A stretch of 64,000 nucleotides of DNA from Cryptomeria japonica (GCF_030272615.1 NC_081415.1:631455041-631519040), one strand, 5' to 3'; positions 10,794-22,790 are shown, counted from the stretch's first letter. Translations and numbers: made by a program. The notes: a model not told the origin generated them from the sequence alone.

Positions 10794-13075
10794 CATCAAG
10801 TCATAAAACTAGCAATTTTATTTAAGTAGGACTTGTTTACTAGATTAAGTAAAAACAACCTTACACAAATATATTAAAATTTTAAAAAATATAAAATAAG
10901 TAAAGACATTTTTTAATAAACATTTGATTCAATTGGTAAAATTTAAATTTAAATAAATACAAGCTCCAAACCCTTATTCCTTTTTTAGGGGAGTGTAATC
11001 CCCTAAAAAAATAACTCTTTTATTTAAAATAAATTATAAATATGTCTTGTTTATTTATTTCCAATATTATTGTATATCAATTTTGTCTCTTATAGATTTT
11101 AGAAAGTTAATTTTAGCCACTTTCAACAATGTATATAGTTTTAAAATAACATAATCAATTATTTGTAGAATATAAAAAATAAAATCACTATAAACATAGG
11201 CACATATAAAAAATAAATGTTTCGTTACATGAAGAATATCTTTCATATGAGCCAAGAAACTACATATTTGAGTGCTTGAGGTGAAAAATATTTTTAGCCG
11301 ATCTAGGCTATCCCCTATGGGGGCTGCCCACGTCGGAAAAATGGCTCATACCGTTAAATTGCTGTTGTTTTCTTATTGTTATCGAGAAAATTTTATGACA
11401 CCCTTTTTTTAAGACTAGTTTTTCTATCAGTTCCCTTCTCTAAGTAGCTAGCTCTGGTATTATTCTTGCATCACAGTGTAGAGCACTCTACTATCTATCT
11501 CAGTTATGCTAACTCTTTCTATAGTCTTTAGTTTTCCTCTATTAATGATTCATAGCACTCATTATTTTGTTTTCTTAAGCTTGTTTTCGAAAAAAATATG
11601 TTTTGCTTATATATGTTTGCAAACTGCCTATTCACAATGTAGGAGACTTTGAAGAGGCAAATTGTGAGAAGAATATTAACATGACATTTGAATACATGAC
11701 ATTTCTATTAAAAAAAACATCGTAAATATGTTTGAAAGTAATTAGAGGTTTAATGCCACATGACTAACTAATACTATGAATTTATATTTATTCATGGGTA
11801 AAAGCACAATGTTGTGTCACACTTTTATAAAGGAAGTGACCAACACAACTAAAACTGTTTAACTTTGACCGCATAAAAGTGACATTTATAAATTGAATTT
11901 CAAAATGATGTAAACTAATCAAATATAGAAATATTAATAAAATGTTGGTTTGTTATTTAAAAATTAAAATTAAAAAAAATTGACATTTGTTTTATATATT
12001 CAAAGATAGATTTTTTATTGCTTAAAAATATTGAAAATCAGGGGTTCTAGTTAGCGTCACCAAACAAAATGAAAATGAACTTATTTTAATTTTTCAAATA
12101 GAGGACATATATATGCAATGTTAAAAAATAAATAAAATTTGATGTACATATATTTCTCGTAAAAAATATTTTAAAGTCCAACATAGCTAAATTTGATAGT
12201 TTTCATTCGACGTCACCTTTTGTCTACTAAATTTATGGTTATTAAAAAAGAAAAATTATACCCTTTTGAGGAAGATTCTCTCATCTAGTGAAAAATATAT
12301 TTTTAATTTTTTTTAAATATCATTTAATATTTTTAAAAAATTTCTAATCAACTTCTTTTTGAACTTAAAAAATCTACTTGCAATGTTTAATTAATAAAAA
12401 ATATTAAAATTAATCAAAATACTAAAAAAATTATATGACTAGATTCGTGACTTCAAGCTCTACAAAAGGGTATTTTTTGATTTTTGTAAACAAATATTTT
12501 GTCTAGAGAAAAATTGAGCAGAAGTGAAAAGTTTTTGAAATACAAACAAAATAGGTGATTTGGTTGCTACATCATTTGCCACATAGGTGAGTCCAACCGA
12601 ACTCAGTCCGACCTATTTTTAATTTTTTTGAAAAATTCTAAGTTCAAGTGCTCACAAAAGGCACCACAACAGTGCCACAAGGTGCCACATGGCAGGGTGG
12701 TAGTTCGACCAGACTTAGTCTTTAGTCTGGCCAGACTACCCCCTGTTAGCCCCAAGTGCGGCATAGCTTCATGCTTTTTCCCTCTATTAATTTATCAAAT
12801 TCTATATATTTTGCATCTAGTTACAGATTTATCAAATTTCTATTTACTCCATTCACCCTTCGCATGATCCCATAATTACTTATTTTAAAAATCGAGAAAG
12901 AGAGAGAAGTTCTTAATCAGTGGATATTAGTTTTCGGTTATTTATTTGCATTTTTCATTTGACTTTTAATTTGTGTCATTGGTTAAAAATAAGCGTTTGA
13001 AAAGCTAAAGATTGACACTCGAACTCATTTTCACCAGACAATATACTGTGAAAATAAGAATTAATAATTTATTTT
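10794..13075. other. AT-rich intergenic stretch
   Basis: No gene seen. Two small oddities: a G/C-rich island at about 11285-11340 with a CCCCTATGGGG palindrome between loosely inverted arms, and a perfect 16-base palindrome TAGTCTGGCCAGACTA at 12723-12738. Both may be ends of old DNA elements, but neither has a partner in the window. Confidence 0.5.
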
Positions 13076-13130
13076 TTTTATCATCCTGATGATGAATAAC
13101 ATAGTGCGATTCGAAACATCGATGATAAAA
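13076..13130 (+). ncRNA. Hammerhead-ribozyme-like motif (type I, minimal helix III)
   Basis: The core CTGATGA (13086-13092) and GAAA (13113-13116) are in order. Helix I is ten perfect pairs between 13076-13085 and 13121-13130. Helix II is GAAT/ATTC (13094-13097 with 13109-13112) with one unpaired T beside the core. Helix III is almost absent: A13116 pairs with T13119, C13117 faces A13118, and the predicted cleavage triplet ATC (13118-13120) lies exactly before helix I. This minimal type is known from Penelope-like retroelements. The C-A mismatch suggests it is decayed. No reverse transcriptase is recognised beside it. Confidence 0.55.
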
Positions 13131-13690
13131 TTGGCTTACACAGTTGAATCTAGAAGCAATTACTGGATATTAATATGGATTGTGGAAATCTGATAGCTCT
13201 AATTTTTTTTTCGCTTTTAAACTTTCGTTATAACAAAAGAAATACATGAGCTTGAAGAAAGGTAAGAAAAATGGGTAAAGATAAAAATCATTTCAACTGA
13301 TAATTTTTTTTTAACTAAGATTAGGTAAAGGGTGGAAAAGTCTTTTTTTTAACCGTTGATTATTTATAAATATTTGTGGTACTTAATCTTAAAAATAATC
13401 TATTTTAATGATTTGATATTTTAATATTCAAATTATATTTTTTTATCAATGATAATATAATAAATATATATAAAATAATGATGATGAAATTTTTTATTTA
13501 TAATTTATAAAAAATTTTATAAAATAAAATAATTTTTTATTATGTTCTAAAAATATGAAAAAGTAATAGAATTCTAAATAAGTAAAAGAGATTATGTGAA
13601 TAACTTTTTAGAATAATAATATTAATTTTTAATTAAAAATAAATATTAATTAATTATTTATAGAATTAAAATAAAAATCGGATTTTGATT
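13131..13690. other. Very AT-rich spacer
   Basis: A/T runs with nothing recognisable. It ends where the LINE begins. Confidence 0.4.
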
Positions 13691-13713
13691 TAAGTTTGAA
13701 AATATAATTATCA

Positions 13714-13914
13714 TTGGACATAATTGAAGATCGTTGCATCTCACAATCAGCTTGCCAATTTCTGGACAAGGGAAAAGTGAAGATTGTGAAAAAATCTAGA
13801 GGTAGAAAAACCTTGAGACAATTGAGGGAAGAGGAGGCCGCGACGAAGGGATTTACCAATATCTTCAAATTCCTAAGTACCAAGGGAGGAAATTCCTCCC
13901 TTGGGAAACAATGA
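13714..13914 (+). pseudogene. LINE ORF1, C-terminal remnant
   Basis: An open stretch of 66 codons that is basic near its middle (KSRGRKTLRQLREEEAATKG) and ends ...SSLGKQ. Its place directly before an endonuclease start and its basic character fit the tail of an L1 ORF1 nucleic-acid-binding protein. The first ATG is probably internal to a longer lost ORF. Its TGA (13912-13914) shares bases with the ORF2 ATG (13911-13913), giving an ATGA overlap. Confidence 0.5.
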
Positions 13915-14620
13915 GAATCACTTCATGGAATGTCAAGGGCCTCAAGGCCCTTGACAAGCGGTGCTTGGTTAAGCACCAACTACAAACGCTCTCGGGGGAA
14001 ATAGTCCTCCTACAAGAAACAAAGCTCTCTATGATCGAAGGCGAAATATTTGGGAAATTTTGCTAGCCTTGGGAGGGATTCTTCCAAGACTCATTGGGTG
14101 CTTCTGGTGGTATTGACATCCTCTGGAAACATAATTCAATTGCGTTCAGTATCCTGCACTCCGAACAACATTGGTTTGCGACTGAGATCTCTGAACTTTG
14201 CGATGACTCTAAATTCTTGCTCCTTAATATCTATGGTCCTACAAGCACATAGGACAAACAATGGGTTTGGTCTTCCATCTTAAATTTCATTAATGGCCAT
14301 AAGAACAAACTCATCATTGAGGGGGATTTCAACACAATCCTGGACCTTTGGAGAGAAAAATGGAGGCATTCGGCTGGTTAACCAAACTATGGTTTATTTC
14401 CGCGAATTTGTGGCTTCTTCTGGGTTAATGGATTGTCCCACCTCGAACGACCTCTTTACTTGGACAAACAGGCATAAGGATTTTACCGCTATTGTGGAGC
14501 ATCTTGACAGATTCCTTATTTCTCCTGATTAGATGTTGGGTGATCTTAACTTAGATGCTCACATCTTTTCAGTAGGTATTTCAGATCACTTCCTGATTGA
14601 ACTAATAACCAATAATGGTA
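13911..14620 (+). pseudogene. LINE ORF2 APE-type endonuclease domain
   Basis: ORF2 opens with MRITSWNVKGLKALDKR, the usual SWNxxGL start of plant L1 endonucleases, followed by LLQETKLS (catalytic Glu region), the IIEGDFN block (Asp/Asn of the active site, near 14320) and ISDHFLIE (Asp-His of the C-terminal active site, near 14580). The motifs are in the right order but need at least two frame changes, and stops lie between them. The domain would nick target DNA to prime reverse transcription; this copy cannot. Confidence 0.75.
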
Positions 14621-16690
14621 TCAAACCTCTGAAGACCCTCTTCAAGTTTCTGAACATGTGGTGGCATGATAAAGGGCTGATCACATTGCTGGAACAATGG
14701 TGGCATGAATGTCGGGTTAGTGGATGTATCAGTTACAGGTTGGTCAAAAAACTGCAATTCATAAAACAAAAAATGAAAGTTTGGAACAAGACGAAGTTTC
14801 AAAATATCTGTCATGAGAAGGCTCGAATAAAGGAGTTAAAATTTCTCAATAAACATGTCATTGTACATGGCATGCGTAATGAGGAATACATGAAAGAGAG
14901 GGGTTTGAAAGATGAGCTCACATAAATACTAAAATGGGAAGAAATTTACTGGAACGATAAGTCTAGAGAACTCTGGCTCAAAGATGGCAATGCAAACACT
15001 AAATTTTTTCACTCATCAACTCAAGCAAGGAGGGCTGCCAATAATATTGAATCCATTCAACTCTCAGATGGATCATCTTCTAAAGGTTTGGAGGACGTTA
15101 GAAAGGGGACAACCTCCTTCTTCCAAGGCCTACTTAGCTCCAAACAACGTGTGCCTGTCAATGGTGGGATCGTAGACTTCATCCCAAGATTGGTTGACGA
15201 GGTAGATAACCAAATGTTATGTGAGTCGATATCCTTCGAGGAAGTAAGGCTAGCTCTTTTTTCAGATGTGCCCTGACAAGGCTCTTGGGCCTGATGGCTT
15301 CTCTTCTCGATTCTTCTAGAATTGTTGGCACTTTTTAGACTCTGACATTTGGTAGCTTGTAGAGGATTTTTGGAAATCCAACAGGTATGTCAAAGATCTA
15401 AATAATTCAATCATTTCTCTAATTCCCATAAAGCCAGAATGTGTCTTTTAATGACTACATGCCCATTTCTCTGTGCAATATACTCTATAAAATCATCGCC
15501 AATAGGCTCAAAAATCTACTGGGCAAAATTATTTCATGGGAACAAAATGGATTCGTGCCAGACTAAGAAATAACAGATGGTATTCTCCTAACCAATGAAA
15601 TTGTTCACTCCCTCAAGAGTGAACACCAACCTAGAATTATCATTGAACTCAATGTCAGCAAGGCATATGATAATGTGTGATGGTAGTTTTTGGATGGTGT
15701 CTTGTTCTGAATGGGCTTTTGTGAAAAATGGAGAAACCTCAGCTCATTTTGCATTTCGTCCATTAGATTTTCAATTTCAGTAAAGGGTGGCTTGCATGGT
15801 TTCTTTCAAGAAACTAATGGGCTTTATTAGGGGGACTCCATATCCCCATTTCTATTTGTTTTGATGGTCAAAGCTCTCAGTCATTCCATCAAACGATGGG
15901 TGATGAGTCTCAAATGGAAGGGTATTCAAGTAACCCTTGACATGGAACCAATCTCACATTCTCAATTTGCGGATGATACCAACTTATTTGGTGAACCTTC
16001 TGTCAATGAGGCTAGATGCATCAAAGAGACATTGATGGAGTATGAATGTCAGTCTAGACAAGAAATGAATAAGGATAAATCATATATTTATCTATTTAAC
16101 ACCCTATTAACACCCTAAGGACGGTGCATCATAGGATATCTAGCATACTCCAATTCTAGAGTGACTCATTACCGGCTAAGTTTCTCAATGTTCGGGTATT
16201 TGGCGGGCATAATCGCTCAAAACATTGGATAGATTTTGTGAGTCATTACCAGAATAAGGCCTTGAGTTGGAAAAACAAATGGCTTACATTGTTAGGGTGT
16301 ATGACTATGGCGAAGGCGGTTCTGGCTACCATTCCTGTATACAATATATCATGCATGGAACTAACTCACAAGGCCAAACATGGTATGGAAGGGGTAATTA
16401 AAAACTTTCTTTGGGAGGGCTCTCAGGATGTCTGCAATGTGCCTTTGGTCAACTGGGATACAGTATGTAAGTCCAAGAAGGTGGGGGGTGCTGGATTATG
16501 TTATCTATAAAAACAAAACATGGACCTTGGTGCTAAGCTAGACTGGAAAATGTATTCCCAACCCCATAAGCTATGGTGCCGAATATTCCAGTCAAAGTAT
16601 TTAGAAAATAACAATCCAAATAGAATCCTCACGTGTACAAAGTAGTTTGGAGGTTGAGCCACCTGACTGTTTTTGAACAATTGCAAACAC
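14621..16690 (+). pseudogene. LINE ORF2 reverse transcriptase region
   Basis: Recognisable blocks: LKDGNANTKFFHSST (near 15000, the standard linker before L1 reverse transcriptases), ISFEEVRLALF (near 15230), GDSISPFLFVLMVKAL (near 15840, the GxPLSPxLF block) and HSQFADDTNLFG (15960-15995), where FADD is the catalytic box. Downstream LSWKNKWLTLLGCMTMAKAVLATIP fits the conserved thumb segment. Multiple stops and frame changes separate the blocks. Lineage: L1 clade by domain order; closer placement needs a tree. Confidence 0.75.
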
Positions 16691-17290
16691 ATAATCTGTG
16701 ATCACATTTCATGGAACATTGGCAATGGGAAAACTACAAACTTCTGGTTTGACTCATGGAACATGCACAAAAGCATAGTAGAGATTCTGCAAATTGAAAA
16801 TGGTGTGCACCAAATCATTGAGTCACATGGGTCAAAAGTAGGCAACAACATTACCAAAGGATCTAATAAGCTCGGTAGAAATGCTGAATGGATGGATGTC
16901 AACAACTTTCCCCTTCCTCCCAACATCATTGAACATCTTAAGCAGGAATTGGGAAGGCGCTTGTGCCAAATATCGGAGCAACAAGACAAGATTATATGGT
17001 GTGGGGAAAAGAGTGGGTGCTACACTACACGTTTGGGCTATTAGATTCAAATTGCCCAGGAAGTCATATCGGACTGCCCAGTCCCACTTTGTTGGAACAA
17101 TGTTGTGCTTCCAAAGGTGGGGGAATTTATGTGGGTGGCTTCTTAGTACAAATGTCTCACTGTGGAGAGACTTAAGAAGATTGGTTTTCATGGGCCCTCA
17201 CGTTGTTGTCTATGCAAGGCTGATGAAGAAAGCATGGACCATTTGTTCTTAAATTGTATAGTCAATGCAAGATGTTGGGACTGGATCCAA
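16691..17290 (+). pseudogene. LINE ORF2 zinc-binding tail (zf-RVT)
   Basis: WNIGNGKTTNFWFDSWN (near 16715) is the typical linker, followed by CCLCKADEESMDHLFLNC (near 17207-17260), the CxxC...HxxxxC finger of plant L1 ORF2 proteins. It is the same domain as the fragment near 2215-2415, but the two are clearly different LINE copies. Confidence 0.7.
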
Positions 17291-17479
17291 AATGAGACTA
17301 TGTTGGTGGAGGTTCTCGTTCAAACTATCTAGAATGCAATCATTGAAACGGTCAATAATAGGATGAAGATCAAAAGAAAAATGACCTATACAAGGTGGGA
17401 TGATGAAATACAATTACGATGGACTAAACTGAAATCCCCTGCAAATGTTCAACATCTAGCTAGATTAAGGGACCTTTCT

Positions 17480-18420
17480 TAGCCTTGAGCACCATCTTGT
17501 TGAACATGATTATCCGGGTTCCTTCCTACTACAAGCTCACCCTACAAGCGTCGTTCATGATTTTCAGCTTGCTCTGCAATCTTATCTAATATGGTGACGA
17601 CCTTCCTATATTCACTAAAATCAGTTTGTGTTTTCCTTGCAAAATACCGTAACTGTCGGAATATATCCTCCTACTCCTTCTCTAGCCAATTCAGATCTAG
17701 GTTATGAAATGGTAGCTCACCATCATAATCCAAAACCATTCTGATACGAGCGAATCATGACAATTCCCTTTTTTTAGCTAATCTTAATTTTTTCTACAAA
17801 AATGGCAACATCAAATATAGTAACGCATGCCGCCACCTTTTTCATGTCCTTATTTGCTTAAATACCATTGATGGTGGTACTTTGTAAATCTGCCCTTGAT
17901 TTATTCCCTGAAAGTAGTGCATGATGTGGTAGTTGATGAGGCAGAAAGAGGAACGACAAGAAACAGTTATTCCACTAACCTGACAAGTTCATTTAATCTT
18001 GACGATGTTTGAGTATGATTCTATCCTTTTCCCACTCGTGTGGCCACCTGAACGGGCTACAGAAGCATCTTGAGGTTACATCACCAAAATGTCCTTACTT
18101 TAGAATCAGAGATGTCCCTTAAAGCCTTGAGGAAGCCCAACCTTAATCACAACGCAAAGGATGTCGGAAAGTTGGAAGATCAAATAAGTTCGCAACCATC
18201 AAACTCTTTCAAAGGCAACCAAAAATACGACTTTCTAATATCCCTGACTTCATGCAGAATTCCCTAAGCATGTCAGGTGATCAGATAATTCTATAAGTTT
18301 GGAACCTCACAACAGAAGTTAGAAAATTCAGAAAGGTCGCGACAAGAGTGAATGGGAAAATAGCAGAGGGAAACAACTTATCAAAAGTTCAAATATTTAT
18401 AGGTAACAAGATCTACACAT
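17480..18420. other. Unassigned, with a short coding-like patch on the minus strand
   Basis: On the minus strand about 17565-17755 reads MVLDYDGELPFHNLDLNWL and, past one stop, FRQLRYFARKTQTDF and RKVVTILDKIAEQAENHERR. This looks protein-like but I do not recognise it; it may be a transposon relic or a dead host exon. The rest shows nothing firm. Confidence 0.3.
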
Positions 18421-19300
18421 GATTCATTTTTAGATTTATATTATTGCTTTAGATCTACATTGCATTTGTGATATGAAGCATTTACATTAAATTCATTTAG
18501 GGTTTTTAATCATAACATAGGGTAGAACTCTAGTTTGCATTTTAGCTCATAGGAATCTTACAAACACATTAGATTCTAGGGTACACACACTTTTCAATAT
18601 ACTGTTGGCTATTTGTGGAGGTGGAAATCACCAAAACAAGGGGTTTGACTAAGGAAAAACCTTATATAGCCACAAACACACCATTTTTCAGATTGCAGGC
18701 ATAAGTACAAGTTTCTGTCGGAATAGGAACTTTCCAAGAAGTCTCAATCAACAGTCACATATCCACTTGTAGAATCAAGGCGCAAATCTCTAGGACCAGA
18801 GTACCCAACACCTTGGTCCTCTTCAGTCATATACAGATTTTAGCAGTTCAGATCCAGAGCAATTCAATTTGCAGATTTCAAGATTTTGGCTCAATTAAGT
18901 CACTAGGACTAAAGCGCCCAACGCCCCAGTCCTACCAATTCAAGCTTAGTTTTTGATATTAGGTGCAAATTAGAATTCCATTCTTAGATCTGTATTTGTT
19001 CTCTCAGTTTGATTCAATTATCAGTATGTTGTTATTGTTATTCTAGTTACTTTTATTCATCCTATTAGCATAGATTTACATCCCCCTACATTTAACTCAT
19101 TCCCTTTTAGATCAACAAAGGAATAGAAACCCTAAAAGTATTCACTGGCTCTCTTTCACAAGTGTTAGTCAAATTGAATCACCTCCTTATGCTCTTTCAT
19201 ATATCAATGTATGGATGAAAGTGGGATTAGGTCCTAAACCACCTAGTTCCATTTTTCACCATCATAGTTTCAAACCCTAGGGTTCTCCAAAGCAAGAATC
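18420..19300 (+). repeat. LTR-like sequence (Gypsy-type, diverged)
   Basis: A TTATATAGCC box at about 18659-18668 is followed by a U5-like stretch with two AGGAC(C/T)A...GGTCCT blocks (near 18790 and 18905). A similar GGACCAGG...ATGGTCC block lies in the LTR at 60910-62100. No clean TG/CA borders or target duplication are seen, so the extent is approximate. Confidence 0.35.
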
Positions 19301-19808
19301 ATGTCATGAATTAGTCATAGTAAAAGATGACGACAATGATATGGTATTACAATGTATCGCTCAGGAAAACTACAACGATGAGGATTTTTTATAGTGCTTT
19401 TCAAAGAAGAAAACAGTGGCCTACAACGTAAGCAAAGATACACTAACCATATCCACTAGAGGTCTCATCATCATTGAAAGACTTTCTTCAAGTATGAGAA
19501 ATGGTAGGTAACATCATAAAGAGAGACATGAGAAGGTAGTCCATACAAATTTTTTGAAGTAAAAAAGAGACAACATGACAACCTCTAGTATGAGAAGCCT
19601 TCAAAGACAGTGCTAATAGTGAAGGTACAAGAACATACCACAAATATAAGTAGTGCCTACACCCTTGCCAATGAGAAAACCTCAAAGGCATGAAATGTCA
19701 AAGTCAAGGATAGTTAGAAGGATGAGAGGTCTACTATAGTTGCAAGTGAATGAAGAGAGCATCAATGTTATGAGAAATGAGTCTAAAATACAATCATGAA
19801 CCTATAAT
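19300..19808. other. Probable retroelement interior, unassigned
   Basis: A short run near 19312-19490 reads protein-like on the plus strand (VKDDDNDMVLQCIAQENYNDEDF). The rest is A/G-rich and resembles 21662-22310, with which it was continuous before the solo LTR inserted. No domain is recognised. Confidence 0.35.
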
Positions 19809-19813
19809 CCAAG

Positions 19814-21656
19814 TGTTACCCCCTTTTTTTTCCGCTTATAGCCCATCAAAAATAAGGGTCATCATTTTTGCAGAGCTTAAGTCTTCATCAATCGAGTTTC
19901 GTACTCATCTGTTGAACCTTTTATAAAGTTCAAAATTCGGGTTCAAAGGAAATGCGATCCATAAAGTTCTAAGTCTTCATTAGCATAGTCGTTGAACTTG
20001 AACTTTGAACGTTTCTGGTTCAAGGTTCAAGGTTCAATCAGTCTTTTTGTCTTGTGTTTTGTGGCTATCTCTTTAGTCCTAGTCTTGTGGTCTCTTTGAA
20101 CTTGAACCATTGAACCTTTGTTTTTTAAATGGTTCAAGGTTCAAGGTTCATTCCCGTGTCATTGAATGTTCCTTTTGTCTCTTTCAGCCTGTTCGCAAAT
20201 GTTGATCTTTTGTCATTGAACTTTGAACCAATGAACTTTTTTAAAATGGTTCATTCAGTTCAAGAAGGTTCATTCAGTTCAAGCAAGTTCAAAGGTTTAT
20301 TTCAAAGGTTCAGTTCAAAGATCAACTTCAACAAGGTACAATTGGTTCAGGCAGGCTCATATCTACAAATTGTGGCCATTCATGTGAAGATCTTTTGTTA
20401 CAGCATGTGAAGAAACATTGCATTTCCACATCCTTTTATAAGAGGCAATGAGAAATTATTGTACTCTTCAATGAGGAAATTAAAGTAATATGGTTTCAAT
20501 TCTGAATGAATAATTGTTAATGGAAACCATTGAAGAACACTTGATAAATGTTGGAGTTTGGACAACAAGTTTGATTGTTTTGACAGTTTTATATACCTCC
20601 ACTCAGACATCAATAACTTTTGCCTCGGACATAATTTTCTTGATCTCTCCGGTCAAGTTGTGCTAAATTAGGAATGCAACAACATATCCACAAATTGGCA
20701 AGATCCAACAGTGGGGTAAAAAGTTATACCCCCTGCAGCGAGACCCAATTTGACTGTCATAAAAACATCCGCCCAACATCAAATTTTTATTATTATTTTA
20801 GACTAATGTTTTCATATCCCACCTGTCCAAATATGCCAAAATGACATTTATAAACTATTGAATGTAAAGTTTATAAAGACTTGATTTTATGAAGAGGATG
20901 GGTGGAGAAAGTAAAAAGGAAAGGTAAAGTAAAAAAAAGGTGGAATCGGTTACATTTCAAGAATCGGTTGTTTCTTGAAACTTTGGTTTTAATTTGCTAA
21001 AAAAAGACAATTTAGCCTGGTGGCTATAAATATTAGTTATGGATGTTTTGGCGGGATCCATAAAATTTTGTAAAAAATTGAGAGAGCAGACTAGTTTTAC
21101 TTGTAATTTTAGTGAAATACCCATCTTTGAATGGAATGGAATATATGATACATTAGAAAACCTGTGAGTTTGAATATATAAAGATTTCTGTTGGAATAAT
21201 TATGTGTTCATGTATCTGATTTCTTCTATGATTTTTCATTTTAAGTCTGTGGATCAATTTGAGGAATGAAATTAGCTGAAAGCATTTGAATATTCTGATT
21301 CCCCTTGTCTTGTGAGTCATGAGTGAGTATCAATCAGAGTTCAAATATTTTTGATCATCCTGTGAGTTAATCTTCATTTGAAGTCTAATGTCTTACTATG
21401 AATTTCATTATCTATCATGAAGCGTTCACGTTGTGTTGACAAGTGAATGTTGAAGCCTTTTGTTTGCTTTCTGGTTAAAAGTGAATTACATGATTAAATT
21501 TATTCAAGATTCTTTGAATATCATATAGGGAGTTGTACCTTTATGCAAAGGGTAAAATAATAATTATTTACCCAACTGTTGGTTCTCATTGGTTTTCTAT
21601 TGGGCAATAGGAGTATTTATTTATAAATTTTGAGAAATCCAATCTATTAACCAACA
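19814..21656 (+). repeat. Solo LTR with perfect 5-bp target duplication
   Basis: 1843 bp, starting TGTTACC and ending CCAACA (TGTT...AACA inverted ends), flanked by CCAAG at 19809-19813 and again at 21657-21661. No primer site, polypurine tract or coding region is attached, so it is a solo LTR left by recombination between two LTRs. A TATA-like GGCTATAAATATT at about 21022 suggests plus orientation. It contains the dense GTTCAA/TTGAAC cluster noted separately. Superfamily is unknown because no internal region remains. Confidence 0.8.
19915..20360. repeat. GTTCAA/TTGAAC cluster inside the solo LTR
   Basis: About twenty GTTCAA hexamers on one strand or the other in 400 bp, including two runs of head-to-tail GGTTCAA heptamers (near 20016 and 20131). 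Chance would give well under one. Possible roles are an enhancer-like array in U3 or simple slippage growth; neither is shown. Confidence 0.7.
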
Positions 21657-21661
21657 CCAAG

Positions 21662-22310
21662 AACCAAGTAGGTCTGAGGAAACATAGTAGTATGCATTCG
21701 CTAAGACAGAGAATGCGACAAATTCAAAAAAATCAAACCCTTGAGAATAGTCACAAGACTCTCTAAGATAAAAGCCACAAAGATAAGGAAAGGTTTTCAG
21801 ATAGAGGTCATGTTGTGAATAGTAGAGGAAAGATCATGAAAAGAAGCTCACTATTTTAGTGATAGTTAAGAAGACTATTTATAGTCACAAAATCAAAGAA
21901 AGATAATCTTGTCGGCAAAGTCTCAGTGTATGCAACAAAGCTACAACATAGGGTTTGAAGCAATAAGACTGTCATAAGAGAGTGTAATAGAAAGGCCAGA
22001 ATGATAGTTCTAATGATGATAAACAAAGCATATAAAGAAAGGCCATGTTGACAAGTATTGGGGTCTCCAAAACAGTGAGCAGCGACATTAAGATTTCACC
22101 TAAAGCATTGAAGTCTTGAAAATAGTGAAAAGGTGATAGTAGGACAATGCAAAGGAGTCATGGCTAAGTATGAAGAAATCATAGTGGATCTCAATACCTC
22201 AAACATTGCCACAATCATAATCTTTCATGAAATTTATTGCAATCTCCAAGATAAGATATGACAGTTTTCATAGAGCAGTGAATATAAAATAGAGATAGTA
22301 GGGAAAATGA
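21662..22310. other. Continuation of the interrupted A/G-rich sequence
   Basis: Right-hand side of the target into which the solo LTR inserted. It is similar in composition to 19490-19808, with no coding signal that I can support. Confidence 0.35.
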
Positions 22311-22317
22311 TAGTGTT

Positions 22318-22790
22318 GATAGGGGTTTGCCTTTGGTGAAACCCCGGGTTTGAAATTAACCCTCGAATTGAATTAAAATTGAACTTGAAAATGGAATTGA
22401 CTGAAATGGAAAATATTTCCTTCTAAGGGCAAGGCTAAATCTAAATTGAAATGCTTGAATTAGAACTCGATATCTTGATTAATCTTGCTTTGAAGTCTTC
22501 ATGCATAGGTTGATAATTTCATGCAAAATGTCTTGATCATGGATGTCATCATGAATGCTTGAAATTTGAACTTCCTCTCCTTCACTACCTCGATGATACT
22601 TGATTGCTTTCTCACCAATGCCTTTGATTCCATTAACCACTTTAGTTACTCAATGTATGTAGCTATCAATATTTTCTTCTTTTGACATCCTTAGATTCTC
22701 AAATTTTCTTTTGAAATTCTCCAACTTGGCTTGTTTTATTATTTGATCTCTTTTATATATACTATATACACTCAAAATTGGTCTGGAGAT
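22318..22790 (-). repeat. LTR fragment related to the LTR at 44624-45544
   Basis: GATAGGGGTTTGCCTTTGG and the following roughly 120 bases align with AATAGGGGCTTGCCTTCGG and its downstream sequence at 44861-44990. On the minus strand a TATATATAAAAGAG box lies near 22748-22761, at a similar distance to the TATA box of the other copy. Borders are not defined. Confidence 0.5.

Larger units (their letters stand above)
13690..17480 (+). mobile_element. Decayed L1-type LINE
   Basis: Order on the plus strand: the C-terminal end of ORF1 (13714-13914), then ORF2 with an APE-type endonuclease (13911-14620), a reverse transcriptase (about 15000-16500) and a zinc-binding zf-RVT domain (about 16700-17280). 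ORF2 is spread over several frames with many stops, so the copy is dead. The 5' end looks truncated, since only the tail of ORF1 is left. The 3' border is near 17480, where LINE-like coding ends; no poly(A) tail is obvious and target duplications were not found. Confidence 0.8.

Noticed and set aside
12723-12738. Perfect 16-base palindrome as a possible operator or element end
   Set aside because: No partner copy, no adjacent gene, and one such palindrome is not surprising in 64 kb of repeat-rich DNA.
19915-20360. tRNA gene cluster suggested by repeated GGTTCAA
   Set aside because: No A boxes, no clover-leaf arms; the heptamers are head to tail.
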